From JBMNKL01 sp050952225 (GTDB taxonomy: Bacteria; Bacillota; Clostridia; Acetivibrionales; DTU013): a DNA stretch of 64,000 nt. The notes under the pieces were generated by a model. It did not search any database. It saw nothing but the letters and a program-made list of their open reading frames with translations, and was not told where the DNA came from. Within the stretch, counting starts at the first letter, position 1. Each line of letters begins with the position of its first letter. Shown one piece after another: positions 42,582 through 51,682 of this stretch. The translations under genes and the position numbers were made by a program. Where the stretch lies: positions 310,001 to 374,000 of the forward strand of contig JBMNKL010000001.1 in the NCBI GenBank assembly GCA_050952225.1. The letters are read 5' to 3'.

Positions 42582-43442
42582 TTATGTTTCACGTGAAACA
42601 TTTATTTTTTCTACAATATTTATAATCCTGTCAAGATCTTCTGGCGAATAATATTCTATAAGGATTTTCCCGCTGTTTTTCCTGTTTATAATCTTCACCT
42701 TGGTGCCGAATACTTCCCTGAACCTGTCTTCGATAGCCTTATACTCGGCGTCAAAGGTTTCTTTTTTTCTTTTTTGCTTTTCTTTATTATCCTTACCAAT
42801 ACGCTTTACAAGAAGCTCGGTGTCACGGACGTTAAGTCCTTTCTCCACTATTGTCGCAGCGGCTTTTGTCTGCAAACCGGGATCTGCTATCGAAATAAGC
42901 GCACGTGCGTGGCCGCTGCTTATATCACCTGATATAAGCATATTTTTTATGCTGTCGGCAAGTGAAAGCAGCCTCAGCGAGTTCGCGACAGCAGGCCTGC
43001 TCTTTCCGACCGTGACCGCAATTTCCTCCTGTGTCATTCCGTAATCATCAATGAGCTTTTTGTAGGCTTCAGCTTCCTCTATCGGGTTGAGATCCTCGCG
43101 CTGAATATTCTCAATCAGGGCAACTTCCATAACCTCTCTTCCCGACAGCTCCCTTATGATAACGGGAACCACCTTTACTCCGGCGAGTCTTGCGGCTCTC
43201 CATCTTCTTTCTCCTGTTACTATTTTATATGTATTACCGTCTCGCTGCACTATAAGGGGCTGGATTATGCCGTGCTTTTTAATGGATTCGGCAAGCTGTT
43301 CCAGTTTTTCGTCATCAAAACTCTTCCTTGGCTGTTCAGTGTTAGGCTCTATATCGTTTATATTTAATTCTATTACGCCGGTATCTTCCGTCTCCGCGGA
43401 AGCTATCAATGCCCCTAACCCTTTCCCAAGCCCTTTCTTCAT
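42582..43442 (-). CDS. parB: Chromosome-partitioning protein ParB (Spo0J)
   Basis: This 286 aa ParB has the N-terminal MKKGLGKGLGAL helix, the CTP-binding GERRWRAA and ENIQREDLNPIEEA boxes, a helix-turn-helix (TQEEIAVTVGKSRPAVANSL) and a C-terminal dimer domain. It binds parS, slides on DNA as a CTP-dependent clamp, and loads SMC near the origin; in B. subtilis it also affects sporulation. ATG 43442 follows AGGAGG inside the end of parA. The last codons are themselves a parS site. Confidence 0.95.
   Translation of the reverse strand: MKKGLGKGLGALIASAETEDTGVIELNINDIEPNTEQPRKSFDDEKLEQLAESIKKHGIIQPLIVQRDGNTYKIVTGERRWRAARLAGVKVVPVIIRELSGREVMEVALIENIQREDLNPIEEAEAYKKLIDDYGMTQEEIAVTVGKSRPAVANSLRLLSLADSIKNMLISGDISSGHARALISIADPGLQTKAAATIVEKGLNVRDTELLVKRIGKDNKEKQKRKKETFDAEYKAIEDRFREVFGTKVKIINRKNSGKILIEYYSPEDLDRIINIVEKINVSRET
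42585..42600. promoter_or_regulatory. parS site inside the end of parB
   Basis: TGTTTCACGTGAAACA is a perfect 16-bp palindrome and matches the Firmicute parS consensus TGTTNCACGTGAAACA. It overlaps the last parB codons (Asn-Val-Ser-Arg-Glu-Thr), which must keep this sequence. Confidence 0.95.
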
Positions 43443-43449
43443 CCCGCTT

Positions 43450-44220
43450 CTAGACCTCCTCAGAATAGTCAATAACCTCCTGTGCCAGCTCAAGATAGCA
43501 TTCCGCGCCCTTCGATTTTGGATCGTACAGTATTATCGGCAGTCCAAAACTTGGCGCTTCACTGAGCCGCACATTCCTGGGTATGACCGTACGGTATACT
43601 TTATTCCTGAAATATCTCTTTACGTCTTCGACCACTTGAATGGAAAGATTGGTACGCGCATCAAACATTGTAAGCACAACTCCTTCAACATCCAGGGAAG
43701 GATTCAGGTGCTTCTGCACAAGCTTGACGGTATTCATCAACTGGCTCAATCCCTCTAGCGCGTAATATTCGCACTGAATAGGGACCAATATGGTGTCCGC
43801 GGCGGTTAAAGCGTTCAGAGTCAGCAATCCGAGCGATGGCGGACAGTCTATAAGAATAAAATCATACTTGTCCCTTATATTGCTTATAGCCGCCTTCAGC
43901 CTGGTCTCCCTTGATATCACGGAAACAAGCTCCACCTCGGCGCCCACCAGGTTTATATTTGACGGACATAAGAAAAGATTGTCAATACATGTTCCAAGTA
44001 AAGCTTCCTCTATGTCTTCCTCATTAATTATAATTTCGTAAATCGATCTTTCTACTTCGTTTTTGTCTATCCCCAAGCCGCTTGTCGTATTCCCCTGCGG
44101 GTCAATATCAATAATTACAACCTTTTTACCTTTATAAGCAAGGCATGAACTAAGATTAACCGCAGTGGTAGTTTTTCCTACCCCTCCTTTTTGGTTCGCT
44201 ATAGCGATAACCTTGGCCAA
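43450..44220 (-). CDS. parA: Chromosome-partitioning ATPase ParA (Soj)
   Basis: This 256 aa Walker-type ATPase has the deviant Walker A KGGVGKTTT near its N-terminus, IIDIDPQGN and DYILIDCPPSLG-like motifs. With ParB it positions the origin; Soj also regulates DnaA in B. subtilis. The start was set at TTG 44220, 6 bp after AGGAGTG, giving the standard MAKVIAIANQKGG; an ATG at 44238 would place this site inside the gene. The stop is 7 bp before the parB start. Confidence 0.95.
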   Translation of the reverse strand: MAKVIAIANQKGGVGKTTTAVNLSSCLAYKGKKVVIIDIDPQGNTTSGLGIDKNEVERSIYEIIINEEDIEEALLGTCIDNLFLCPSNINLVGAEVELVSVISRETRLKAAISNIRDKYDFILIDCPPSLGLLTLNALTAADTILVPIQCEYYALEGLSQLMNTVKLVQKHLNPSLDVEGVVLTMFDARTNLSIQVVEDVKRYFRNKVYRTVIPRNVRLSEAPSFGLPIILYDPKSKGAECYLELAQEVIDYSEEV

Positions 44221-44260
44221 TACATTCACTCCTGACATATATTCATAGGAAGCTTAAGTT

Positions 44261-44290
44261 ATTATAACATAAAGTGATAAATTATAACAA
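44261..44290 (-). promoter_or_regulatory. Candidate sigma-A promoter of parAB
   Basis: On the minus strand TTGTTA (44285-44290), 18 bp and TATAAT (44261-44266) lie 40-70 bp before the parA start. The -35 overlaps the palindrome ATAACAATTGTTAT (44284-44297), which could be a regulator site. Confidence 0.55.
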
Positions 44291-44409
44291 TTGTTATCCG
44301 TCTAACGCTCCAGTATTCGATTCCCCCGCGGTATTTTCCCGCCGGGCGAACAAATCCGTCTCCATTCCATCGCCTCGTGTGTAGTCCGGCACCTGTTTAA
44401 TGCACATAT

Positions 44410-44450
44410 AAAAGGAACTATCCTTGCTTCATTTATCGACAGTTCCTTTT
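44410..44450 (-). terminator. Terminator after gyrB
   Basis: AAAGGAACT (44411-44419) pairs with AGTTCCTTT (44441-44449). On the minus strand TTTT follows. It lies between the gyrB stop and the parA promoter. Confidence 0.75.
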
Positions 44451-44461
44451 TAATTTACGAT

Positions 44462-44477
44462 TGTTTCACGTGAAACA
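44462..44477. promoter_or_regulatory. parS site downstream of gyrB
   Basis: A second perfect TGTTTCACGTGAAACA palindrome lies 5 bp after the gyrB stop codon, 1.9 kb from the first. Confidence 0.95.
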
Positions 44478-44482
44478 TAATT

Positions 44483-46411
44483 TTATATATCCAAGTTTGT
44501 TACGTTCTTGGCATTCTGTTGTATAAACTCTTTTCTCGGCTCAACTTTTTCGCCCATCAGAACAGTAAATATCTCATCTGCCGCAACCGCATCTGCAAGC
44601 TCAACTTTTAACATTGTCCTGGTTTCAGGATTCATTGTTGTTTCCCACAACTGCTCTGCACTCATCTCTCCAAGGCCTTTATACCTTTGAATATCGTAAT
44701 CTCCCTTCTTCCAGTTCCTTTCCCTGGTTATTTCTTCAATCTCCTTTTCATTGTAGGCGTAATATTCTTCTTTACCCTTATATACTTTGTACAGGGGCGG
44801 CATCGCTATGTATATGTGGCCGTTTTCGACCAATGGCCTCATGTACCTGTAGAAGAAAGTCAGCAGGAGTGTCCTGATATGCGATCCATCCACATCAGCG
44901 TCCGCCATTATGATAACTTTACCATAACGCAGCTTTGTAATATCGAAGTCATCTCCTATTCCTGCTCCCAGGGCTGTTATCACTGGCATTAGCTTATCAT
45001 TCACATATACTTTCTCCGGCCTTGCCTTTTCCACGTTCAGCATTTTGCCCCACAGCGGCAATATTGCCTGGAACCTCCTGTCTCTCCCCTGTTTTGCCGA
45101 GCCTCCTGCAGAATCACCTTCGACAATATAAATCTCACACACCGCAGGATCTCTTTCAGTGCAGTCTGCCAGTTTCCCCGGTAAAGTGGTCGATTCCAGC
45201 GCATTTTTCCTTCTTGTTAGTTCTCTCGCCTTTCTTGCCGCCTCCCTTGCCTTGGACGCGGTCATGCATTTATCCAGTATAGTCCTTGAAACCTGTGGAT
45301 TTTCCTCCAGGTAGGTCGCAAGTTTTTCTGAAACCACGCTTTCCACCAGGCCTCTTATTTCACTATTGCCCAGCTTGGTCTTCGTCTGTCCTTCAAACTG
45401 CGGCTCCAGGAGTTTTACGCTTATAATAGCCGTAAGCCCTTCTCTGACATCCTCTCCCATGAAGTTCTTGTCATTTTCTTTTAATATATTATATTTTCGC
45501 GCGTAGTCATTCATTACCTTCGTAATGGCCGTTTTAAACCCGGTAAGGTGAGTGCCTCCCTCGGTGGTGGCTATGTTGTTGGCATAACTGAAAATGTTCT
45601 CAACATAGCCGTTATTATATTGCAGTGCAATCTCACATATAGAAGTATCCTTCGATCCTTCTATATAGATGGGAGTGTCATGCAGCACTTCCTTGTTTCT
45701 ATTTATATACTGTACAAAGGAAACGATTCCGCCCTCGTAATGAAAGACCTTTTCTATTTTCTCTTCACGCCTTTCATCAACAAGCCTTATTTTCACCCCG
45801 CCGTTCAGGTAGGCCATTTCCCTGTATCTTCCTATCATGGCGTCAAAATCAAACGTCACTTCTTCAAAAATGAGAGGGTCCGGCCTGAAGGTTGTTTTTG
45901 TTCCCGTACTCTGTGATTCCCCTATGATTTCAAGAGGAGTCACGGCCTTGCCCCTTTCATATCTTTGCCTGTATATCTTGCCGTCTCTCGATACTTCTAC
46001 TTCCATGAATTCCGAGAGCGCATTCACCACTGCAGCACCTACGCCGTGCAATCCGCCCGATACGGTATATGCGCCCGTACCGAATTTTCCTCCCGCATGA
46101 AGCATCGTATGTACTACTTCTATCGTAGGAATGCCTACCGTCGGGTGGATTCCTACCGGTATCCCGCTTCCGTTATCGGTGACTGTTACGGAATTGTCCT
46201 TGTGAACAGTTATATTAATTTCGTCACATCTTCCTGCAAGAGCCTCGTCTATGCTATTTGCTACTATTTCATAAACCAGGTGATGCAACCCTCTTGTAGA
46301 TGTGCTCCCGATATACATGCCGGGCCTTTTTCTGACGGCCTCGAGCCCTTCCAGCACTTGTATTTGATTCTCATCATATAATGCGTCATTACCATTGTGT
46401 CTTTCTTCCAT
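44483..46411 (-). CDS. gyrB: DNA gyrase subunit B
   Basis: This 642 aa GyrB has the GHKL ATPase domain (GLEAVRKRPGMYIG, VTDNGSGIPV), TOPRIM (EGDSAGGSAKQGRDRRFQ and DADVDGSHIRTL) and the C-terminal RYKGLGEM motif. With GyrA it introduces negative supercoils. ATG 46411 follows CCGGAGG. It lies 24 bp downstream of remB, in the dnaA-dnaN-recF-remB-gyrB order, but gyrA is not next to it; gyrA is on the other arm at 61.9 kb. Confidence 0.97.
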   Translation of the reverse strand: MEERHNGNDALYDENQIQVLEGLEAVRKRPGMYIGSTSTRGLHHLVYEIVANSIDEALAGRCDEINITVHKDNSVTVTDNGSGIPVGIHPTVGIPTIEVVHTMLHAGGKFGTGAYTVSGGLHGVGAAVVNALSEFMEVEVSRDGKIYRQRYERGKAVTPLEIIGESQSTGTKTTFRPDPLIFEEVTFDFDAMIGRYREMAYLNGGVKIRLVDERREEKIEKVFHYEGGIVSFVQYINRNKEVLHDTPIYIEGSKDTSICEIALQYNNGYVENIFSYANNIATTEGGTHLTGFKTAITKVMNDYARKYNILKENDKNFMGEDVREGLTAIISVKLLEPQFEGQTKTKLGNSEIRGLVESVVSEKLATYLEENPQVSRTILDKCMTASKAREAARKARELTRRKNALESTTLPGKLADCTERDPAVCEIYIVEGDSAGGSAKQGRDRRFQAILPLWGKMLNVEKARPEKVYVNDKLMPVITALGAGIGDDFDITKLRYGKVIIMADADVDGSHIRTLLLTFFYRYMRPLVENGHIYIAMPPLYKVYKGKEEYYAYNEKEIEEITRERNWKKGDYDIQRYKGLGEMSAEQLWETTMNPETRTMLKVELADAVAADEIFTVLMGEKVEPRKEFIQQNAKNVTNLDI

Positions 46412-46435
46412 CTTATCCTCCGGTTAAATTGTGTA

Positions 46436-46708
46436 TTATCGTATGTTTGAAATATCTTCGATATATCCCGACCTTTTTTGAAGCGTAACGGACGAGATAG
46501 GCGAAAGGTATATCTTGCTCTTCTTATCTATCTCCGTTATTATAAACGTTTTTGGAAGATTTTCCGATATAGCCTCGACGAAACCTTCCTCTTCCGCTAT
46601 TTTAAGAAACTCCCTTGTATCCTTTGAAAGCGTTGTTGTATCTATATCCATTATAGCTATAATATTTTTCACGGGAATAACCACATCACCGCCTATATGC
46701 AAAAACAT
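46436..46708 (-). CDS. remB: RemB/YaaB family protein (DUF370)
   Basis: This 90 aa protein begins MFLHIGGDVVIPVKNIIAIMD and ends SPISSVTLQKR, the DUF370 pattern of RemB/YaaB. In Bacillus these proteins relate to biofilm matrix regulation; their role in clostridia is unknown. It lies between recF and gyrB as usual. ATG 46708 follows CGGAGGAG. Confidence 0.92.
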   Translation of the reverse strand: MFLHIGGDVVIPVKNIIAIMDIDTTTLSKDTREFLKIAEEEGFVEAISENLPKTFIITEIDKKSKIYLSPISSVTLQKRSGYIEDISNIR

Positions 46709-46798
46709 AACGCTCCTCCGTTACATCTAATTACTATTTTTATTTTATCTTATTTGACCTTCCAGTGCAATTAAAAGCATCCTTCATATGTAATATAT

Positions 46799-47914
46799 TC
46801 ATATTTCCTCCGGATTAACCCTGCCTGCATTGACATAAAAAAAGGCTGCTTCTTTCTTTTCCTTATCATAAAACTCTCTGTCCGTGCATGTAATAAAGGT
46901 TTGTAATCCGTCTATGCTATCCAGCAGGTATTCCTTTCTCCTCCCATCCAGCTCTGAAAGAACGTCATCAAGCAAAAGCACCGGATATTCACCTATTTCT
47001 TCCTTTATCAGGTCTATTTCCGCCAGTTTCACAGACAGTACAGATGTCCTTTGCTGCCCTTGCGAACCATATATTTTTGTATTCTTTCCATTTATCAATA
47101 TATCTATGTCGTCCCGGTGGGGGCCTGTAGAAGTCGCGCCTCTCCTGTGCTCCTCCCGCCTGTTTTTATATAAAGTATTTTTAAAAGCCGCCTCAATATC
47201 TTCTGCCGTTGAATTCTCGTCAAAGGCTAATGAAGGTTTATAAAACAGGTTCAGGGACTCTGCATAATTTGTCAGTTTTTCATGCCGCTTCGCTGCAAGC
47301 GCATCAAGCCTCTTTATCAATCCTATCCTTTCGTATATAATTTTAGAGCCTGTTTTTGCTATATGCCTGTCCCAGACGTCCAGCATATTTTCATCTATTC
47401 TCCCGCTTTCCGCCTTTTTTAACAGCGTATTTCTTTGAAACATTATCCTGTTGTATTGCTGCAGTTCATAAAAATACGCAGGTTTCATCTGGCTCAGCGT
47501 GATATCTATAAAACGCCTTCTTTCGGCCGGCCCCTGCTTTATAACCATAAGATCTTCAGGTGAAAATATAACCGCATTCAGGTGCCCCATGAGATCTCCT
47601 GTCTTTCTCAGGGGTACTTCATTTATCTTTATCCTTTTTCTTTCTTCATTGCCGAATAATATACTTATCTCTTCTTCATCGCTGTTTTTTCTCAATACCA
47701 CGCTCACTTCAAACCTGTCGGTCCCGTTTCTTATCATTTCAAAATCCCTGGGTGTCCTGTGAGAGCGTCCTGACGCGCATAAAAAAATAGCTTCGATAAT
47801 ATTCGTTTTCCCTTGGGCGTTATCACCATATATTATATTAAAGTTGTTTGAAAAATTAATTTCCAGCCTTTCATAATTCCTGAAGTTCTTTAATTTCAGG
47901 TTCTTTATCCACAA
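46799..47914 (-). CDS. recF: DNA repair and recombination protein RecF
   Basis: This 371 aa SMC-like ATPase has Walker A GDNAQGKTN, the signature GSQGQQRTSVLS and Walker B LLLDDVLSELD. It loads RecA at single-strand gaps. The start is TTG 47914 (followed by TGG-ATA-AAG), 10 bp after GGAGG. It begins 28 bp after the dnaN stop, so the S4-domain gene yaaA that often lies between them is absent. Confidence 0.95.
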   Translation of the reverse strand: MWIKNLKLKNFRNYERLEINFSNNFNIIYGDNAQGKTNIIEAIFLCASGRSHRTPRDFEMIRNGTDRFEVSVVLRKNSDEEEISILFGNEERKRIKINEVPLRKTGDLMGHLNAVIFSPEDLMVIKQGPAERRRFIDITLSQMKPAYFYELQQYNRIMFQRNTLLKKAESGRIDENMLDVWDRHIAKTGSKIIYERIGLIKRLDALAAKRHEKLTNYAESLNLFYKPSLAFDENSTAEDIEAAFKNTLYKNRREEHRRGATSTGPHRDDIDILINGKNTKIYGSQGQQRTSVLSVKLAEIDLIKEEIGEYPVLLLDDVLSELDGRRKEYLLDSIDGLQTFITCTDREFYDKEKKEAAFFYVNAGRVNPEEI

Positions 47915-47942
47915 GCGGTTTCTTCCTCCAGATCTTCTTTTT

Positions 47943-49040
47943 CTATTTTCTTATCGGCAATACCAGGTATGCAAACTCATCGCCCTGTACCGGCTTTATA
48001 GTGCAAGGCCCTATATCCGTCGTAAAGTAAAGCGTTATCATTTCGTTATCAATAACCCTGAGCGCTTCTATAAAATACCTCGGGTTAAAGTATATATCAA
48101 GGTTCTTCCCTTCAATTTCCGCCGTTATCTCTTCCCTTGCCTTGCCCACTTCCGTGTTTGATGTGATAACTATCCTGTCTCCTGATATATCCAGGTTTAC
48201 AGGATACCTTCTTTCCTCGCTTGTAATCACCAGGGATGCTCTTTCAAAGCCAGCCAGCATTTTTTTTGTATCTATTGTTACTTTTGTCTCATATTCCTGG
48301 GGAATAATCCCTTCATAGTTCAGATACTCACCTTCAAGCAGCCTCGATACCATTATGCAGTTCCCCATATCAAAAAGCGCCTGGTTTCCTGATGTATATA
48401 TGTACATATCTTCATCAACCGGCTGTATTATCTTGGATATCTCGTTAAGAGTCTTTCCGGGTATGACAATGCTCATATCTTCCATATCATTCTCAATGCC
48501 GGTCCTTCTTAAAGCAAGCCTGTAACCGTCAATGGAAACTACCGTAAACCTTCCATTTTTATTTTCAAACAGCGATCCTGTAAGAATAGGCCTGTTTTCA
48601 TCCGGGCTCGTAGCGAATATCGTCTGCCTGATCATGTCTTTCACTTCTTTTTGCGTCAACTTTATGCCTTTTTCCTTTGTTACCGTCGGAAGGACAGGAT
48701 ACCCCTCGGAGGAAATGCCCCTTATCTCAAATAATGAGCTTTCACACTCTATTAAAACCGTATCATTTTCTTTGACCTCGATTAAAATTTCAGCATCGGG
48801 CATTCTCCTGACGATGTCCCCAAACATTCTTGAATCAAGGACTATTGATCCCTTTTCCCTGACATCAGCCTCCACGTAGCATTCTATGCCTATTTCAAGA
48901 TCATTTCCGGTCAACTTTACTTTCTCATCTGCTTCTATTAATATTCCTTCCAGTATCGGAAGCGTAGTTCTCGTGGAAACAGCTCTCTGAACTATGTTAA
49001 TTCCTTCTGCCAGTTTTTCCTTTGAGCATATAATTTTCAT
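47943..49040 (-). CDS. dnaN: DNA polymerase III sliding clamp (beta)
   Basis: This 365 aa beta clamp has the family start MKIICSKEKLAEGINIVQRAVS and the conserved end GPCTIKPVQGDEFAYLVLPIR. Three repeated clamp domains are spread over the length. ATG 49040 follows GGAGG. It ends shortly before recF, with which it is probably co-transcribed. Confidence 0.96.
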   Translation of the reverse strand: MKIICSKEKLAEGINIVQRAVSTRTTLPILEGILIEADEKVKLTGNDLEIGIECYVEADVREKGSIVLDSRMFGDIVRRMPDAEILIEVKENDTVLIECESSLFEIRGISSEGYPVLPTVTKEKGIKLTQKEVKDMIRQTIFATSPDENRPILTGSLFENKNGRFTVVSIDGYRLALRRTGIENDMEDMSIVIPGKTLNEISKIIQPVDEDMYIYTSGNQALFDMGNCIMVSRLLEGEYLNYEGIIPQEYETKVTIDTKKMLAGFERASLVITSEERRYPVNLDISGDRIVITSNTEVGKAREEITAEIEGKNLDIYFNPRYFIEALRVIDNEMITLYFTTDIGPCTIKPVQGDEFAYLVLPIRK

Positions 49041-49274
49041 TTAGCCAACCTCCATATTATTTATAAATATAATATAAACTTATAGTAATAGTAGTAAGCG
49101 TTGTTGATATCGTGCATAACTTATACCGGTATTGATATTACAGTATTTTCGGTGTTGATTAGTATGTGGATTTATTCTTTATAACATACTAAAACTTTTT
49201 TATTAAGCAAATATCAACATATAATCAACAATCTTTTTTCCCCATATCAACAGAAAACGGGGGATAAAGTTTTA
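49041..49274. repeat. dnaA-dnaN intergenic region with five TGTTGAT heptamers
   Basis: This 234-bp AT-rich stretch holds TGTTGAT at 49102-49108 and 49153-49159, and its complement ATCAACA at 49213-49219, 49224-49230 and 49246-49252. After the heptamer the next bases alternate AT, TA, AT, TA, AT. It also holds one DnaA-box-like TTATGCACG (complement of 49111-49119). It may be part of the origin or bind a regulator of dnaN. Confidence 0.6.
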
Positions 49275-50597
49275 TCATTGTCCCGAAATATTTCTTCTAA
49301 GCTCTTCTACGGCACGCCTTGTCTCCGTGTTGTTTTGAATATCTTCTTCTATTTTTTGTATTGCGTGTATTACGGTAGTATGATCGCGCCCGCCAAACTC
49401 TTCGCCGATTTTAGGGAGGCTTGTCCCGGTAATTTCCCTGCTGAGATACATTGCTATTTGCCTTGGATATGATATGCTCCTGTTTCTTTTCTTAGAGAAG
49501 AAATCCTCAGGCTGCAGGTCAAAATATCTTGCCACTGATTCGATAATGTAAGGTATATCGATAACCCGTGCGTTTTGAGATGACAGGAGTTCTTTAAGGA
49601 CTTCAGTGCACAAATCCACCGAGATAGGGGCATCAGTCAGCGAAGAATACGCAATAACCTTGTTTAAAGCGCCTTCAAGCTCTCTTATGTTGGAGACGAC
49701 TTTATCGGCTATGAATACAAATACGTCATCCGGTATTATGACATTCTCCATTTGTGCCTTTTTCTTTAAAATGGCAATCCTGGTTTCAAGGTCAGGAAAC
49801 TGTATATCGGCTGTAAGTCCCCACTCAAACCTGGAGCGGAGCCTGTCCTCAAGTGTCGGTATATCCCTGGGAGACCTGTCGCTTGATATAACAATCTGTT
49901 TGTGTGCTTCATATAAAGCATTAAAAGTATGGAAAAATTCCTCCTGGGTCCTTTCTTTTCCCCCTATGAACTGTATGTCGTCTATAAGCAGGACGTCAAT
50001 GTTCCTGTACTTGCCCCTGAATTCTTCATTCCTGTCGTCTTTTATCGCGTTTATCAATTCATTTGTAAATTTTTCGGAAGATACGTACAATACCCTCGAT
50101 GTAGCATTCTGGCTCAAAATGTAATGGCCTATGGCATGCATCAGGTGTGTCTTCCCCAGGCCGACGCCGCCGTAAAGAAAAAGAGGGTTGTAAGCTTGTG
50201 CCGGAGCTTCGGCAACTGCCACGGAAGCAGCATGTGCCAGCCTGTTGCTGTTTCCTATGACAAACGTGTCAAATGTATATTTCGGGTTAAGTATGGAGTT
50301 ATAAACATCATCGTTATCATTTCCTTCGCTTTGCTTCCTTGCCGATTCCTGCTGAGTGGTAACGACAATTGAATATTCCCGCAAAGTAACTTGTTTTATC
50401 GCATTGGAAATCAACATAATGTATCTTGATTCCAGGATGCCTTTATTAAAATCGGTAGGGACTTCAAGCTCGAGAGTGGTTGAATCTATATAGATGGGTT
50501 TGATTGTTTTTATCCATGTGTTATAACTAATTTCAGTCAATTCGTTTTTTAAAAGATTCAGCACCTTGGGCCACATTGCTGAAAGTGTAGCATTCAT
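49275..50597 (-). CDS. dnaA: Chromosomal replication initiator DnaA
   Basis: This 440 aa DnaA has an N-terminal domain I (MWPKVLNLLKNELTEISYNTWI), AAA+ domain with Walker A GGVGLGKTHLMHA and Walker B LLIDDIQFIGGKE, and the box-binding domain IV signature GRDHTTVIHAIQKIEE. It opens oriC. The start is ATG 50597 with TGGAGG upstream; an upstream ATG at 50690 lacks a site. Confidence 0.97.
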   Translation of the reverse strand: MNATLSAMWPKVLNLLKNELTEISYNTWIKTIKPIYIDSTTLELEVPTDFNKGILESRYIMLISNAIKQVTLREYSIVVTTQQESARKQSEGNDNDDVYNSILNPKYTFDTFVIGNSNRLAHAASVAVAEAPAQAYNPLFLYGGVGLGKTHLMHAIGHYILSQNATSRVLYVSSEKFTNELINAIKDDRNEEFRGKYRNIDVLLIDDIQFIGGKERTQEEFFHTFNALYEAHKQIVISSDRSPRDIPTLEDRLRSRFEWGLTADIQFPDLETRIAILKKKAQMENVIIPDDVFVFIADKVVSNIRELEGALNKVIAYSSLTDAPISVDLCTEVLKELLSSQNARVIDIPYIIESVARYFDLQPEDFFSKKRNRSISYPRQIAMYLSREITGTSLPKIGEEFGGRDHTTVIHAIQKIEEDIQNNTETRRAVEELRRNISGQ

Positions 50598-50908
50598 ATC
50601 GCTTCCTCCAAAAGCATGTTTTAAGTTTTTTGCTTGATTAAGAACGGCATACGTGCTTTTGCCGATATTTTCTTTTGTGATTAGATTCAACCGTTAGCAT
50701 AAATAAATATATCAGACTTCAGCCCAATATTCAATTAAAAAAATGGATACTTATCCACAATTAGCACATATATTTCGTAGTTATCCACAGTGGTTGAGCA
50801 ATTTCCGCACGAGGAAAAAAATATGCCCCATTTATCGCATTTACCGACATCCTTGGCATACTTCCTTTTAAATATTCGCTCAGATGTATGTTTTTGGCAA
50901 GTATAAAT
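50598..50908. other. oriC: Origin-proximal region with DnaA boxes
   Basis: Two perfect DnaA boxes TTATCCACA lie at 50751-50759 and 50781-50789 in the same direction, 30 bp apart. The region is AT-rich and no coding frame is supported. It separates dnaA from the IS21-family element. With the gene order and the strand switch this marks oriC. Few boxes are visible compared with B. subtilis, and more may have lain where the element inserted. Confidence 0.85.
50706..50734 (-). promoter_or_regulatory. Candidate dnaA promoter
   Basis: On the minus strand TTGAAT (50729-50734), 17 bp and TATATT (50706-50711) lie about 110 bp before the dnaA start. A DnaA box begins 17 bp upstream of the -35, a position that would allow autoregulation. 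Confidence 0.55.
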
Positions 50909-50950
50909 CCGAGCGGTGCGGAACTTAATTTTCCGAGCACCCCTGTCCCA

Positions 50951-51682
50951 TTATTGGGACTTCATGGTTGAGTGTGTTAACCTGTAGCTTTGGCCTTCGA
51001 AAACAAGCAAGTGACTGTGGTGTACCAATCTGTCAATAATTGCGCTGGTCAGTTTTTCATCATAGAAAATACCGTTCCATTTGCTGAATTCCAAATTCGT
51101 TGTGATTATCACGCTCCTTTTTTCGTAGCATTCTGAAATTACCTGGAACAAAAGCTGTGAGCCATCTTTTTCAAAGGGAACATATCCCCATTCATCGCAG
51201 ATCAGCAGATCAGTTTTGCGCAACTGTTTCATGAATCGCTGTAATTCTCCCTTAGCCTTTGCCTCACTTAAAAGATTAACTAATGCTGCTGTACGATAGA
51301 ATTTTACCTTCTTTCCCCTGGAACAAGCTGCAACCCCGATAGCCGTAGCCATATGGCTCTTGCCGGTTCCTACAGGACCATAAAGGATAAGATTTTCAAG
51401 CCTGTCAATAAAAGCTCCGGTCTTTAATTCTTCAATACTGATAGCACTTGGTATCTGGATATCCCCAAATTCATAGCCTTCAAAAGTCTTGATAACATCA
51501 AATCCTGCAGATTTTAGATTCCTGTTTTTCCTGACAAGTTCCCGATGGTCTATCTCCATCTTTAATAGCTGGGCAAGAAAATCAGCATGGTCAGTTGCGC
51601 TAATCTTCGAATAGCTATTGTAGATATTCATTCCAAACCGGAGTTCCTTGCAATATTGCTTAATCAATGCATCTGAATTCAT
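50951..51682 (-). CDS. istB: IS21-family helper ATPase IstB
   Basis: This 243 aa DnaC-like AAA+ protein has Walker A YGPVGTGKSHMATAIG and Walker B LLICDEWGYVPFE. IstB selects the target and activates IstA for transposition. It overlaps the end of istA by 4 bp. The frame is intact, and its length is normal. Confidence 0.93.
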   Translation of the reverse strand: MNSDALIKQYCKELRFGMNIYNSYSKISATDHADFLAQLLKMEIDHRELVRKNRNLKSAGFDVIKTFEGYEFGDIQIPSAISIEELKTGAFIDRLENLILYGPVGTGKSHMATAIGVAACSRGKKVKFYRTAALVNLLSEAKAKGELQRFMKQLRKTDLLICDEWGYVPFEKDGSQLLFQVISECYEKRSVIITTNLEFSKWNGIFYDEKLTSAIIDRLVHHSHLLVFEGQSYRLTHSTMKSQ

